Shown piece by piece: positions 29,549 through 38,445 of a stretch of 64,000 bases of DNA. Origin of the DNA: Micromonospora sp. WMMA1363 (GTDB taxonomy: Bacteria; Actinomycetota; Actinomycetes; Mycobacteriales; Micromonosporaceae); NCBI RefSeq assembly GCF_030345795.1, contig NZ_JAUALB010000001.1:4208001-4272000 (forward strand), read 5' to 3'. Positions within the stretch are counted from its first letter, which is position 1. The number at the start of each line of letters is the position of its first letter. The notes under the pieces are model-generated. The model was not told the DNA's origin, ran no database searches, and saw only the letters and a program-made list of their open reading frames with translations. Position numbers and translations under genes: made by a program.

Positions 29549-30487
29549 TTACCCTACCCGCGCCCGGTAACGGTTGTCCGAGCCGGACCCCGGCAGGCCG
29601 CACTCCGGACCGCTGACCCAGGCCCAGCGTGCTCCGGTGCCGTCGGTGAACCACACGACCAGTGCCGGGTCGCCCCGGAAACGCGCGTAGTCGACCACGT
29701 CGACCACGAGCGGGCCGGCCCGGTGCTCGGCGCCGATCTCGGTGAGGCACCCGGTGAGCGCGGCAGAGTCCTCGAGCCGGTCCAGCCCCACCGGCCCGCC
29801 GACCCGACTGCTCTGCGCTTCCAGGCTGTCGGCGGGCGGAGCCGGACGCTCGCTGGAGAAACGCTGCGCCATCGTCGTGTTGTCCACCGTCTGCGGCGTG
29901 TAGTCGATGCCGGTACGCAGCGGTGGGGCGGCGGTGCGTACCGGGGGAGCGGCGGCCGGTGCCACCTCGTCGGTGGCCGCCAGCCCGGTGCCCGCGCTGC
30001 CGGTTCCCTGTTCACCGCCGAGCTGGTCCAGGCTGAGCAGGCCGGCGGTGGCCACGGCTACCGCGGCGAGCGCGACGGGGGCACCGATCCGCGTCCAGCG
30101 CCGGCGCCGGCGGCCCGGGCCGGTCGTCGGGGCCCCTCCCGATCGGGGTACGCCGCCGGGCCGCCGTGATCCGCCCTGCGGCTGGGCCGGCACGAGTGGA
30201 CGCGGGTTCGGTTCGCCGGCCGACTCGACGTCGGGGGCCATCGCCAGGGCGGCGACGATCCGGTCGGTGACGTCGGTGGGCATCATCGTCGTCGGGCTGC
30301 CCCATGCCCGCAGGTCGGCACGCACCTTCGCGACGGCCGGGGCGAGCTCGGCGTACGCCTCGGCCCAGGCCGAGTCCTCGTCGACCAGGCGCGCGACGGT
30401 CTCCTCGTCCGGGGTGCCGTCCAGCACCCCGCCGAGGTAGTCGGCGAGCAGGTCGTGGTCGACCTCCCGATACCCCCCGGTCGTCAC
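29549..30487 (-). CDS. Transmembrane anti-sigma factor partner of the SigM-type ECF sigma
   Basis: The 312-residue protein starts at GTG 30487, overlapping the sigma stop codon as GTGA, so translation is coupled. Residues 1-85 are acidic and helical (DHDLLADYLGGVLDG, RLVDEDSAWAEAYAELAP) and probably hold the sigma. They lack a clear HxxxCxxC zinc motif. A Pro/Arg-rich linker leads to one TM at about 135-155 (APVALAAVAVATAGLLSL), then an extracellular Ala/Pro-rich region and a folded C-terminal domain (GPVGLDRLEDSAALTGCLTE to the end). The gene pair matches sigM-rsmA of M. tuberculosis, although sequence identity cannot be judged here. No regulated-proteolysis site can be pinned down by eye. 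Confidence 0.8.
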   Translation of the reverse strand: MTTGGYREVDHDLLADYLGGVLDGTPDEETVARLVDEDSAWAEAYAELAPAVAKVRADLRAWGSPTTMMPTDVTDRIVAALAMAPDVESAGEPNPRPLVPAQPQGGSRRPGGVPRSGGAPTTGPGRRRRRWTRIGAPVALAAVAVATAGLLSLDQLGGEQGTGSAGTGLAATDEVAPAAAPPVRTAAPPLRTGIDYTPQTVDNTTMAQRFSSERPAPPADSLEAQSSRVGGPVGLDRLEDSAALTGCLTEIGAEHRAGPLVVDVVDYARFRGDPALVVWFTDGTGARWAWVSGPECGLPGSGSDNRYRARVG

Positions 30488-31230
30488 GAGTCCTCCAGAT
30501 TGGTGTCGCGCCGGGAACGCCCCGACCCCGATCGGACGTCACCGACCGGCCCCGGGTTCCCGGGCGTGACGGTCGGCACGTTACCGCCGGCCCGGACCGG
30601 GCTGGCGGCAGCACTCGGCCGGAGGTGCCTCAGGGTCGATGCCAGGCGGGCCCGTCCACGGGCGCACCGGCTTTTCACCGTCCCCTCGGCCACCCCGAGG
30701 ATCCGGGCCACCTCGGCGACGGGGTAGCCCTGCACGTCGACCAGGACCAGCGCGGCGCGCTGCTCCATCGGCAGGGCCGCCAGTGCCTGCCGGACCACCA
30801 GGGCGGTGTCGTGGTCGGGCGCGGGTGCGGTCGGCTCCACGCCCCCGGTCGTCGCGCCGCCCTCGGCGTCACGCACGCCATCGGGCAGCGGCACCGTCGG
30901 GTGCGCCCGCCGGCGTCGGATGCGGTCCAGACAGGCGTTCACCACGATCCGGTGCAGCCAGGTGGTCACCGCCGAGTCACCCCGGAACCGGCCGGCGGCG
31001 CGGTGGGCGGAGAGCAATGCGTCCTGGAGGGCGTCGGCGGCCTCCTCCCGGTCGCCGAGTGTCCGTAGCGCCACCGCCCAGAGGCGGTCCCGATGCCGGT
31101 GGAACAGCTCGGCGAAGGCATGCTGGTCGCCCGCCACGTGCGCGTGGAGCAGGTCGAGGTCGGACGGTGTCGGGGCGGACACCGGGCCGTCGTCGCCCGC
31201 CGGCGGCCCGGTCGTTTCGTGGGCCGCCAT
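30484..31230 (-). CDS. sigM: ECF sigma factor, SigM type
   Basis: The ATG at 31230 gives 248 residues. Region 2 includes HVAGDQHAFAELFHRHRDRL and EAADALQDALLSAHRAAGRF, followed by TTWLHRIVVNACLDRIRRRR. Region 4 includes LPMEQRAALVLVDVQGYPVA and a helix-turn-helix EVARILGVAEGTVKSRCARG. The last 50 residues are a Gly/Pro/Arg-rich tail. No zinc-binding N-terminal part or SnoaL domain is present. The overlap with the downstream anti-sigma, and murJ, trxBA and cwlM as neighbours, fit SigM. In mycobacteria SigM responds to envelope or redox stress; the same role here is inferred. Confidence 0.88.
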   Translation of the reverse strand: MAAHETTGPPAGDDGPVSAPTPSDLDLLHAHVAGDQHAFAELFHRHRDRLWAVALRTLGDREEAADALQDALLSAHRAAGRFRGDSAVTTWLHRIVVNACLDRIRRRRAHPTVPLPDGVRDAEGGATTGGVEPTAPAPDHDTALVVRQALAALPMEQRAALVLVDVQGYPVAEVARILGVAEGTVKSRCARGRARLASTLRHLRPSAAASPVRAGGNVPTVTPGNPGPVGDVRSGSGRSRRDTNLEDS

Positions 31231-31273
31231 CACGTCGTCCGGTGGAGGTGGGGCCCGGTGTCTGGCCGGGGGC

Positions 31274-32881
31274 TCACGACCCCTGGACCGTGATCTCCTG
31301 CACACCGATCTTGAAGCCGCCGTTGCTCGGCGGCAGCTCGGTGAGCCAGAACAGCAGGTAGCGGTACTTCGCGTCGGCGTTGAAGGCGTTGAAGGTCATC
31401 GTGGTGCCTCCGTCCTCCAGCGGCTCGCCGATCCGCTTCTTGGAATACTCCTCGAAGAGCGCCTCGTCCCCCGGGCCGGACGACGGGTGGTCGTTGGCCC
31501 CGGTGAACAACTCGGCGGAGGCGCCCCGAGCTGAAAGCTCGACCTGCAACGACTTAACGGTGCGAGGCTCACCAAGGTCGATCCAGATGCCCATGCCGCG
31601 CTTGAAGTTGCCGCCGAAGTCCCCCTTGTTCCGATAGGTCTGAGTCTCCCAGCCCTCGTCCTCGCTGCCGTCGAACACCTTCTCGGCGTCCCGGACCTCG
31701 GCGCGGTTGCCATCCGGATCGATGATCTTGGCAGCGCTGATCTTCAGCGGACCGGCTGCCACGGCAGCCGGGGTCGGCTCACCGCCCGGGGCGCTGGCGG
31801 TGGGGACAGTGGCCGAGTTGCGCTGGCGGTCCGGGTCTTCACCGCTCCCCAGCGCGCTGATGCCGACCAGCAGGCCGACCAGCGCGACGGCGAGGATACC
31901 GGCGATCCCGATGGCGACCTTCCGTCCGCCCGCCGCAGCCAGCGGGGACGGCTCCTCCTCGGTCTCGGCGGCGAAGCGCAGCGGGCCAGCGTTGTCCAGG
32001 AAGTGCTCGTCGGCCGGTACGTCCAGCCGGGCGAGTTCCGCCGCCAGCACGTCCGACGGTGGGGGCGCGATGTCGGCATCCAACAGGTCCATCGTGAGGT
32101 CGTCCAGATACGCCGGAACGCCGGCCCGGACCTGCCGCGGCGCGGCGATCACCCCGTTGGCGTCCCGGAGGGCGTCGGGGATCGCGGCCCGGCCGTGGCC
32201 GGCGGTGGCGCCGCGTAGCGGGGCCTCGGTGTGCGGCCAGTGACCGGTCAGGGCGAAGTAGAGGACCCCACCGATCGCTCGGACGTCACTGGCCTGGCTG
32301 TCGTCCCCATCGGTGCGCGCGTCCGCGAGCACCACTCGGCCGTCGTCGCTGATCATGACCGTGCCGGGGTGGACGTTGCCGTGCACCATCCCGGTGGCGT
32401 GCACTGCGGCGAGCGCGCTGGCCACGGCGTTGCCGACGGCGGTGGCGCGGGCCGGATCCAGCGGTTCCTCGGCGACCAACTCGCGCAGCGACCGCCCATC
32501 GACCCACTCCCGGACGACGTACGCCCGTTCGCCCTCGTCGATCGCGTCGTAGACTCCGACGAGGTTGGGGTGAATGACCCGGCTGGCCGCGACGGCGGCC
32601 TGAAGCATCTCGGTGGCGGAGTCGCCACCCGGGTAGCGCAGCACCACCGCGACGGGACGGCGCAGCACGACGTCAACCCCGCGCCAGACCAGGCGGCCGG
32701 CGCTGTCGTTGTTGATGTGCTCGACGAGTTCGTACCGCTCGGCTAGGACCTCACCGGCCGTCGGAGCACCGAAGGTCATGACCGGCGGAGTATTTTCGTC
32801 CGCCTCCTGACCCCCGCCGACCTGGGTCACCCGTCCTCCCTCGGTGATCGTGTCGATCGATGGACCCGCGCTGCTGGGCAT
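31274..32881 (-). CDS. Membrane-anchored serine/threonine pseudokinase (MurJ-associated)
   Basis: From ATG 32881 the protein has 535 residues; GTG 32830 (GGGAGG close upstream) is an alternative. A protein-kinase fold spans about 49-300 but lacks catalytic parts. The Gly-loop is degenerate (HINNDSAGRL), the VAIK lysine is missing (VAVVLRY), the HRD motif is HGNVHP, and DFG is replaced by LADA. One TM (about 322-344, VAIGIAGILAVALVGLLVGI) leads to an extracellular C-terminal domain (about 379-535) like a discoidin/carbohydrate-binding beta-sandwich. In M. tuberculosis the corresponding pseudokinase is fused to MurJ (Rv3910) and binds the FHA protein FhaA. Here it is a separate gene downstream of murJ. 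Confidence 0.85.
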   Translation of the reverse strand: MPSSAGPSIDTITEGGRVTQVGGGQEADENTPPVMTFGAPTAGEVLAERYELVEHINNDSAGRLVWRGVDVVLRRPVAVVLRYPGGDSATEMLQAAVAASRVIHPNLVGVYDAIDEGERAYVVREWVDGRSLRELVAEEPLDPARATAVGNAVASALAAVHATGMVHGNVHPGTVMISDDGRVVLADARTDGDDSQASDVRAIGGVLYFALTGHWPHTEAPLRGATAGHGRAAIPDALRDANGVIAAPRQVRAGVPAYLDDLTMDLLDADIAPPPSDVLAAELARLDVPADEHFLDNAGPLRFAAETEEEPSPLAAAGGRKVAIGIAGILAVALVGLLVGISALGSGEDPDRQRNSATVPTASAPGGEPTPAAVAAGPLKISAAKIIDPDGNRAEVRDAEKVFDGSEDEGWETQTYRNKGDFGGNFKRGMGIWIDLGEPRTVKSLQVELSARGASAELFTGANDHPSSGPGDEALFEEYSKKRIGEPLEDGGTTMTFNAFNADAKYRYLLFWLTELPPSNGGFKIGVQEITVQGS

Positions 32882-33206
32882 TGTGGCTTCCGCTCTGCTT
32901 TCCAAGGAACCGGCCGACCGGTGTTGGCGCGAGCGCCGGCGCCCGCCGTACCCGTCCAGAGCGACCTTACCCGGGTTGACTGGCTTCACGACATGTCAAC
33001 TTCCCGCCGTACCGGTCAAGCCTGCCGGCGGCTGGGCGATTCGTCCGGTTACCGCCACCGTCATCCGCGTTGCTGGCACCTGTACTAGCCAATCTAGAGG
33101 TCGACCGCAAATGGTCGCCGGAGGGGCCGGGCCTGGAGTGGCGGGCCGCGCCGACGGTGGACCGACTTCCCGGCCCACCGTCGGCCATGCTCAGCCGTCC
33201 GGTTGG

Positions 33207-33258
33207 TTATCCACAGGCCGATCCGGTCAGTGAGCGCTGAATCACGGAGTTATCCACA
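33207..33258 (+). promoter_or_regulatory. Two perfect DnaA boxes between murJ and the pseudokinase gene
   Basis: TTATCCACA occurs at 33207-33215 and 33250-33258, 43 bp apart in the same orientation. They lie in the 455-bp non-coding region 32882-33336. I see no gene there. The region may also carry the promoter of the pseudokinase gene, though I find no clear hexamers. Confidence 0.55.
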
Positions 33259-33336
33259 GCCGTATCCCCAGGCTGGTGATCCTCGTTCACCCAGCGTGCA
33301 GTCCATCCGTCGCCCACGTGGTCCGGCGGGCGACGC

Positions 33337-35076
33337 TCAGCGGCCGAGCCGACGACGGACCATGCCGACCACCTCAGTGATCTCACCGATCCGGAGCAGC
33401 ATCGCGAGCCCGAGGTAGCTGCCGCCGATGGCGCCACCGCCGATCACCAGTTGGACGACGGCCTGCAGCCGCGTCGGCGTGTCGCCACCCGGCAGGAGGG
33501 CCACCACGAGCAGACCGGCCAGCGCCGCACCGCCGGCGGCGACCGACACCCTACCCAGCGTGTTCACGATGGCACCGAGCCCGATCCGGCCGACACGAGG
33601 GCGGAGCAGCCAGGCCGAGACCACGGCGGCCGTCAGGTAGGACACCGCGTTGCCGATCATCATCCCGGACGCGGCGAAGCTGGCCGAGAAGGCCACGAAG
33701 AGGCCGACCTGCACCAGCGCCCGCAGCACGACGACCGGGATGTTGACCAGCGCCGGCGTGCGGGTGTCCGGCAGGGCGTAGAACGCGAAGGTGAACAGCT
33801 GACTGATCGCGAACGGCACCAAAGCGATGGCTGCGAAGACCAGCACCGGTGCGGTGGCCTGGGCATTCTCCGCCTTGAAGGCGCCGTACCGGAACAGGGT
33901 GAAGGAGATCGGCGTGGCCAGCACCGCGTAGCAGACGGCGATCGGGGCGAGTACCGCCGACACGGTGCGGGTCCCGCGGGACAGGTCGGCGGCCAGGTCG
34001 CCGAACCGGCCATCGGCGGCGGCGGCGCTCATCCTCGGCATCAGCGCGGTGATGATCGAGACGGCGATGATCCCATGCGCCATCATCAGCAGCAGGAACA
34101 CGTTGTTGTAGATCAGCGGACCGGCCGCCGTGCCGCTCGTGCGGCTGAGCAGGTTGAACACCACGATGAGGCCGACCTGGCTGACCGCGACGTAGCAGAA
34201 CATCCACCCGCCGAGCCGGGCCAGCTCACCCAGGCCGAGCGTGCCGAAGTCGAAACGGAACCGCCACCGGAAGCCCACCTTCCGCAGCGCGGGAAGCAGT
34301 CCTGCCGCCTGTACCGCCACGCCGAGCAGCGTGCCGCCGCCGATCAGCAGGATGCGGCCGGGGGTCATGTCGCCCGGCGCCAGGCGGTCCGTGGTGAAGA
34401 CGGCGATGTAGAGGCCGGCGGTCGCGATCACCACGATGTTGTTGAGAATCGGGGCCCACATCGGGGCCGCGAAGTGGCCACGGGTGTTGAGCACCGCGCT
34501 GATCAGCGCGCTGAGACCGGTGAAGAAGATCATCGGCAGCATCAGGCGGGCCCACGCGGTGACCAGGTCGCGATAGTCCTGGCTCGACTGGTCGCTGGCG
34601 TAGAGCCAGGTCAGGACCGGCGCGAGGGCGACCGCGAGGACGGCCGCCGCGCCCAGGGCCAGCACCGCGAGGGTCAGCAGCCGCTGGGTGTACGCCTGAC
34701 CGCCGTCCGGGTCGGACTTCCGCCGCCGGACCAACACCGGGATCAGGACGCTGGTGAGGATTCCGCCGAGCAGGAACTCGTAGACCATCCCGGGGAGGAT
34801 CTGAGCGGTGGTGTACGCGTCACCGATGGCCGAACCGAGCGCCGCGGTGATCGCGAGGGTCCGCAGAAAGCCCGTACCCCGGCTCACCAGGCTGCCGACC
34901 GCCATCACCGCGCTGTTCGTCGCGGCGCTGGCCTCCGCGACCACCTCCTGCGGAGGAGCGCCGGCCTCGGCGGCCGGCTGGTTCAGCGGTTCGGCCGAGA
35001 TGAAGGTCGCGTCGTCGCCCGGCGGTCGGCCGCCGCCACCCTGCGCGTTCGCGCTGCGGTAGAGCCGGCCGCTCAT
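33337..35076 (-). CDS. murJ: Lipid II flippase MurJ (MviN)
   Basis: MurJ is the MOP-family flippase that moves lipid II across the membrane. I chose the ATG at 35076 (MSGRLYRSANAQ), which has GGAGG 8 bases upstream, giving 579 residues. The N-terminal about 55 residues are cytosolic and hydrophilic. The MurJ core begins with VMAVGSLVSRGTGFLRTLAI, containing the conserved SxxSRxxGFxR-like motif, followed by about 14 hydrophobic segments. The C-terminus ends in a short basic tail (GMVRRRLGR) without a fused kinase-like domain. The pseudokinase is encoded by the next gene downstream. Confidence 0.94.
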   Translation of the reverse strand: MSGRLYRSANAQGGGGRPPGDDATFISAEPLNQPAAEAGAPPQEVVAEASAATNSAVMAVGSLVSRGTGFLRTLAITAALGSAIGDAYTTAQILPGMVYEFLLGGILTSVLIPVLVRRRKSDPDGGQAYTQRLLTLAVLALGAAAVLAVALAPVLTWLYASDQSSQDYRDLVTAWARLMLPMIFFTGLSALISAVLNTRGHFAAPMWAPILNNIVVIATAGLYIAVFTTDRLAPGDMTPGRILLIGGGTLLGVAVQAAGLLPALRKVGFRWRFRFDFGTLGLGELARLGGWMFCYVAVSQVGLIVVFNLLSRTSGTAAGPLIYNNVFLLLMMAHGIIAVSIITALMPRMSAAAADGRFGDLAADLSRGTRTVSAVLAPIAVCYAVLATPISFTLFRYGAFKAENAQATAPVLVFAAIALVPFAISQLFTFAFYALPDTRTPALVNIPVVVLRALVQVGLFVAFSASFAASGMMIGNAVSYLTAAVVSAWLLRPRVGRIGLGAIVNTLGRVSVAAGGAALAGLLVVALLPGGDTPTRLQAVVQLVIGGGAIGGSYLGLAMLLRIGEITEVVGMVRRRLGR

Positions 35077-35338
35077 CGTTGTCGCCTCCATGGGGTGCGT
35101 CGGGGCTCGCCACAGACCTTAGGGCCTGCATCGACGTCGCGGCCCGGCCGCGTCGGACCCGGGCGACGACCGGTGGCGTTGGTGACCGGTCGGATACGCC
35201 GGAATCCGGACCTGTCACCGCCCGCCGGATCGCCGTTCGAGTTCGCCGCAGGGTACGACACCGACACTAGTCAACCGCCCGTCGTTACCCGCGCCCGGCG
35301 GACGCGATGCCTGGCCGGCCCGATAGGCTGGCCATCCC

Positions 35339-36802
35339 ATGTCCGACGCCGCCTCCGCACCGTACGCCGCCGACCGCCGTGAGCTCACCGCCGCGCAGCG
35401 CAACGCCGTCGCCGAACTACTCCGCGTCTCCCCGGTCGCCGACGAGTTGGGCCGCCGGTTCGTGAAGGCCGGACACGAACTGCACCTGGTGGGAGGTTCG
35501 GTCCGGGACGCCCTGCTCGGTCGCCTCGGCGACGACCTCGACTTCTGCACCGACGCGCACCCGGACGAGACGCTACGGATCGTCCGGGGTTGGGCCGAGT
35601 CGATCTGGGAGACCGGTCGGGAGTTCGGCACCATCGGCGTCCAGCGCGACGGCCTCCGCCTGGAGATCACGACCTTCCGCGCCGAGGTGTACGACCAGGT
35701 CACCCGTAACCCGGTGGTCGAGTACGGCACCGACCTGACCGAGGACCTGAAGCGGCGCGACTTCACCATCAACGCGATGGCCGTCAGCCTGCCCGAGCAC
35801 CGGTTCACCGATCCGTACGGCGGCCTGGACGACCTCGCGGCCAAGGTGATCCGTACCCCCGCCGCTCCACACGAGTCGTTCCGGGACGACCCGCTGCGGA
35901 TGCTGCGGGCGGCCCGGTTCGCCGCGCAACTGCGGTTCGCGGTGCATCAGGACGTGCGGGCGGCGATGACCCGGATGGCCGCCGACCTGGACCGGATCAC
36001 CGCGGAGCGGATCCGCGACGAGTTCACCAAACTGCTCTGCGGGGCCGACCCGGTCACCGGCCTGCGGCTGCTGGTCGACACCGGATTGGCCGAACGTTTC
36101 CTGCCCGAGCTGACCGGGCTCAAGCTGGAGATCGACGAGCACGCCCAGCACAAGGACGTCTACGAGCACACGCTGACCGTGGTGAGTAACGCCGTGGCCC
36201 AGGAGGACGACGGCTGCGACTTCATCCTGCGGATGGCCGCGCTGATGCACGACGTCGGCAAACCGGCGACCAAGGCGGTCGGGCCGGACGGCCGGGTCAG
36301 CTTCCACCACCACGAGGTGGTCGGTGCCCGGCTGACCAGGGCCCGGATGAAGGCGCTGCGCTACCCCAAGGACGTGACCGCGAAGGTGACCGCCCTGGTC
36401 GCCCTGCATCTGCGCTTCTACGGGTACGGCCGGGGCGAGTGGACCGACTCGGCGGTGCGCCGGTACGTCGCCGACGCCGGCGACCTGCTGCCCCGGCTGC
36501 ACAAGCTGACCCGGTCCGACTGCACCACCCGCAACCGGCGTAAAGCGGCGCAGCTTGCCGCCGACTACGACGCGTTGGAGGAGCGGATCGCCCGGATCGC
36601 CGCCGAGGAGGATCTGGCGCGGGTTCGTCCCGATCTGGACGGCAACGCGATCATGGAGCTGCTCGGCGTCCCGCCGGGGCCCGTCGTCGGGCGTGCCTGG
36701 AAGCACCTCAAGGAGCTGCGCCTGGAGCGTGGCCCGCTGGAGCGGGACGAGGCCGAGGCGGAACTGCTGCGCTGGGCCCGTGAACAGGGGGGCGCCGGGT
36801 AG
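35339..36802 (+). CDS. pcnA: CCA tRNA nucleotidyltransferase / poly(A) polymerase family
   Basis: This enzyme adds or repairs the CCA end of tRNAs. The class II nucleotidyltransferase head domain has HLVGGSVRDALLGRLGDDLD, followed by catalytic carboxylates (DDLDFCTDAHPDE) and the RRDFTINAMAVSL motif. ERIRDEFTKLLCG is the neck domain, and an HD domain with LMHDVGKPATK and HHHEVVGARL lies near residues 300-335. The 487-residue length fits the HD-containing actinobacterial enzyme. It is divergent from murJ with a 262-bp gap. The NUDIX hydrolase and large membrane protein genes that often separate pcnA and murJ in actinobacteria are not here. Confidence 0.94.
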   Translation: MSDAASAPYAADRRELTAAQRNAVAELLRVSPVADELGRRFVKAGHELHLVGGSVRDALLGRLGDDLDFCTDAHPDETLRIVRGWAESIWETGREFGTIGVQRDGLRLEITTFRAEVYDQVTRNPVVEYGTDLTEDLKRRDFTINAMAVSLPEHRFTDPYGGLDDLAAKVIRTPAAPHESFRDDPLRMLRAARFAAQLRFAVHQDVRAAMTRMAADLDRITAERIRDEFTKLLCGADPVTGLRLLVDTGLAERFLPELTGLKLEIDEHAQHKDVYEHTLTVVSNAVAQEDDGCDFILRMAALMHDVGKPATKAVGPDGRVSFHHHEVVGARLTRARMKALRYPKDVTAKVTALVALHLRFYGYGRGEWTDSAVRRYVADAGDLLPRLHKLTRSDCTTRNRRKAAQLAADYDALEERIARIAAEEDLARVRPDLDGNAIMELLGVPPGPVVGRAWKHLKELRLERGPLERDEAEAELLRWAREQGGAG

Positions 36803-36809
36803 TCGTGGT

Positions 36810-36837
36810 GTGGGGCGCCACCGGGGTGGCGCCCCAC
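36810..36837. terminator. Bidirectional terminator between pcnA and flotillin gene
   Basis: Perfect 13-base arms (36810-36822 and 36825-36837) with a 2-base loop fill the 40-bp gap between two convergent stop codons. Confidence 0.75.
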
Positions 36838-36842
36838 GACGG

Positions 36843-38354
36843 TCAGCGGGTCTCGGCGTCCTCGACCGCCGGCTGGCCGTTCGATGCGGAACCGGTCGAG
36901 GCGGCCAGCCGGGCGAGCAGGCCGGCCAGGTCGATGCCGGTGAGGTCGCTGCCGAGCTGGAGGCCCTGCGCCACGTTGCCGGCGACCGACTTGGTCAGCG
37001 ACGACGCACCGTCGGTGGAGATCACGGTCATCTTGTCGATCGCACCGATCGGTGCGCTGGCCGCCTCGACGACCTGCGGTAGCACCTTGACCAGCAGGTC
37101 CAGCACGGCCGCCTCGCCGTACGCGGCGAACGCCTCCGCCTTGCGCGCCATCGCGTCCGCCTCGGCCTGCCCCCGCGCCAGGATGGTCTCCGCCTCGGCC
37201 TGGCCCTCCCGCTCGACCGCCTCGGCGATCGCCGACCGACGGCGCTGCTCGGCCTCACCCTCCTTGGCGCCCTCGACGGCGTTCGCCTCGGCGAGCGCGG
37301 CCCGCCGGGCCCGCTCGCCCTCACCGGTGAGCCGCGCCTGCTCGGCGGAGGCCTGGGCGGCGGCGATGACAGCCTGGCGTTGGGCGTCGGCGTTCAGCAC
37401 GGCGGCGTTGCGCGCGGCCTCGGCCTCCTGCTCGACCTTGTACCGGGCGGCGTCGGCCGGCTTGCGCACCTCGGTGTCCAGCTGACGCTGCTTGAGTTCG
37501 GCGTTGCGCTCGGCGACCTTCTGCTGCTCGGAGACGATCGCCTGGTCCCGCTCGGCCTGTGCGAGCGGGCCGGCCGCCGCCGACCTGGCCTTGGCGTCGT
37601 CGATCTCGGCCTGGATGCCGGCCTGCTTGAGGGCGAGGTTCCGGTTGGCCTCGGCGATCGCCTCCTCGGCCAGCAGCCGCTCCTGCTCGGCCGCCTGCCG
37701 GGCGCGTGCCTCGGCGATCGCCGCGTCCTTGAGCACCCGCGCGGCCTCCGGCCGGCCCAGGTCCTGCAGGTACGACCCCTCGGCCAGGATGTCCTGGAGC
37801 TGGAACGTGTCGAGCACCAGCCCCTGGTTGGTCATCGAGTGCTCGGCCTCCTCCGCCACCGCGCTGGCGAAGGCCGCCCGGTCCCGGATGACCTCCTCGA
37901 CCGTGAGCCGGCCGACGATCGAGCGCAGTGCGCCGGCCAGCACCTCACGGGTGAAGTCCTCGATCTCGTCCTGCTGGTGCAGGAAGCGCTGGGCGGCCGC
38001 CCGGATCGAGTCCTCGGTGCCACCGACCTTGACGATGGCCACGCCGTGCAGGTCGGTGCGGATGCCCTGCTTGCTCACCGCGCCCTTGATACCCACGTCG
38101 ATCCGGCGGCTGGACAGGTCGAGCGACTGGAGCTTCTGCACCACCGGCAGCACGAAGACCGAGGCACCGAGCACCACTTTCTGGCCCGACATGTCGGTCG
38201 ACCGGCCGCCGTCGGCGGTCCGCGTGGTGCGACCCTTGCGGCCGGTGACGATGAACGCCTCGTTGGGCCCGGCGACCTTGATCCTGGAGAGCACGAACAG
38301 CACGAGGACGAGGAAGAACAGTGCGGCGCCGGCGATGGCGATGGCGATGAGCAT
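36843..38354 (-). CDS. Flotillin-like SPFH domain membrane protein
   Basis: Flotillins scaffold membrane microdomains. The ATG at 38354 gives 503 residues. An N-terminal TM (MLIAIAIAGAALFFLVLVLF) is followed by the SPFH/Band 7 domain (about 35-230: GPNEAFIVTGRKGR ... VREVL-type segment EDFTREVLAGALRSIVGRLT). A long Ala/Glu/Arg-rich coiled coil follows (about 230-420), rich in EA/AE repeats. A C-terminal domain (about 420-503: LDLLVKVLPQVVEAASAPIG) completes the YuaG/FloT layout. The NfeD-like gene is 91 bp upstream, on the same strand. NfeD-flotillin pairing is common, but that partner carries a frameshift here. Confidence 0.9.
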   Translation of the reverse strand: MLIAIAIAGAALFFLVLVLFVLSRIKVAGPNEAFIVTGRKGRTTRTADGGRSTDMSGQKVVLGASVFVLPVVQKLQSLDLSSRRIDVGIKGAVSKQGIRTDLHGVAIVKVGGTEDSIRAAAQRFLHQQDEIEDFTREVLAGALRSIVGRLTVEEVIRDRAAFASAVAEEAEHSMTNQGLVLDTFQLQDILAEGSYLQDLGRPEAARVLKDAAIAEARARQAAEQERLLAEEAIAEANRNLALKQAGIQAEIDDAKARSAAAGPLAQAERDQAIVSEQQKVAERNAELKQRQLDTEVRKPADAARYKVEQEAEAARNAAVLNADAQRQAVIAAAQASAEQARLTGEGERARRAALAEANAVEGAKEGEAEQRRRSAIAEAVEREGQAEAETILARGQAEADAMARKAEAFAAYGEAAVLDLLVKVLPQVVEAASAPIGAIDKMTVISTDGASSLTKSVAGNVAQGLQLGSDLTGIDLAGLLARLAASTGSASNGQPAVEDAETR

Positions 38355-38445
38355 GGGGTGGGCCCTTCTGGCGACGGTGGAGCCGAGGCATCGGCGGTCT
38401 GCGGGCGCCTCGATGGTGGACTGGGCGATGGGATGGGCGGACGCG

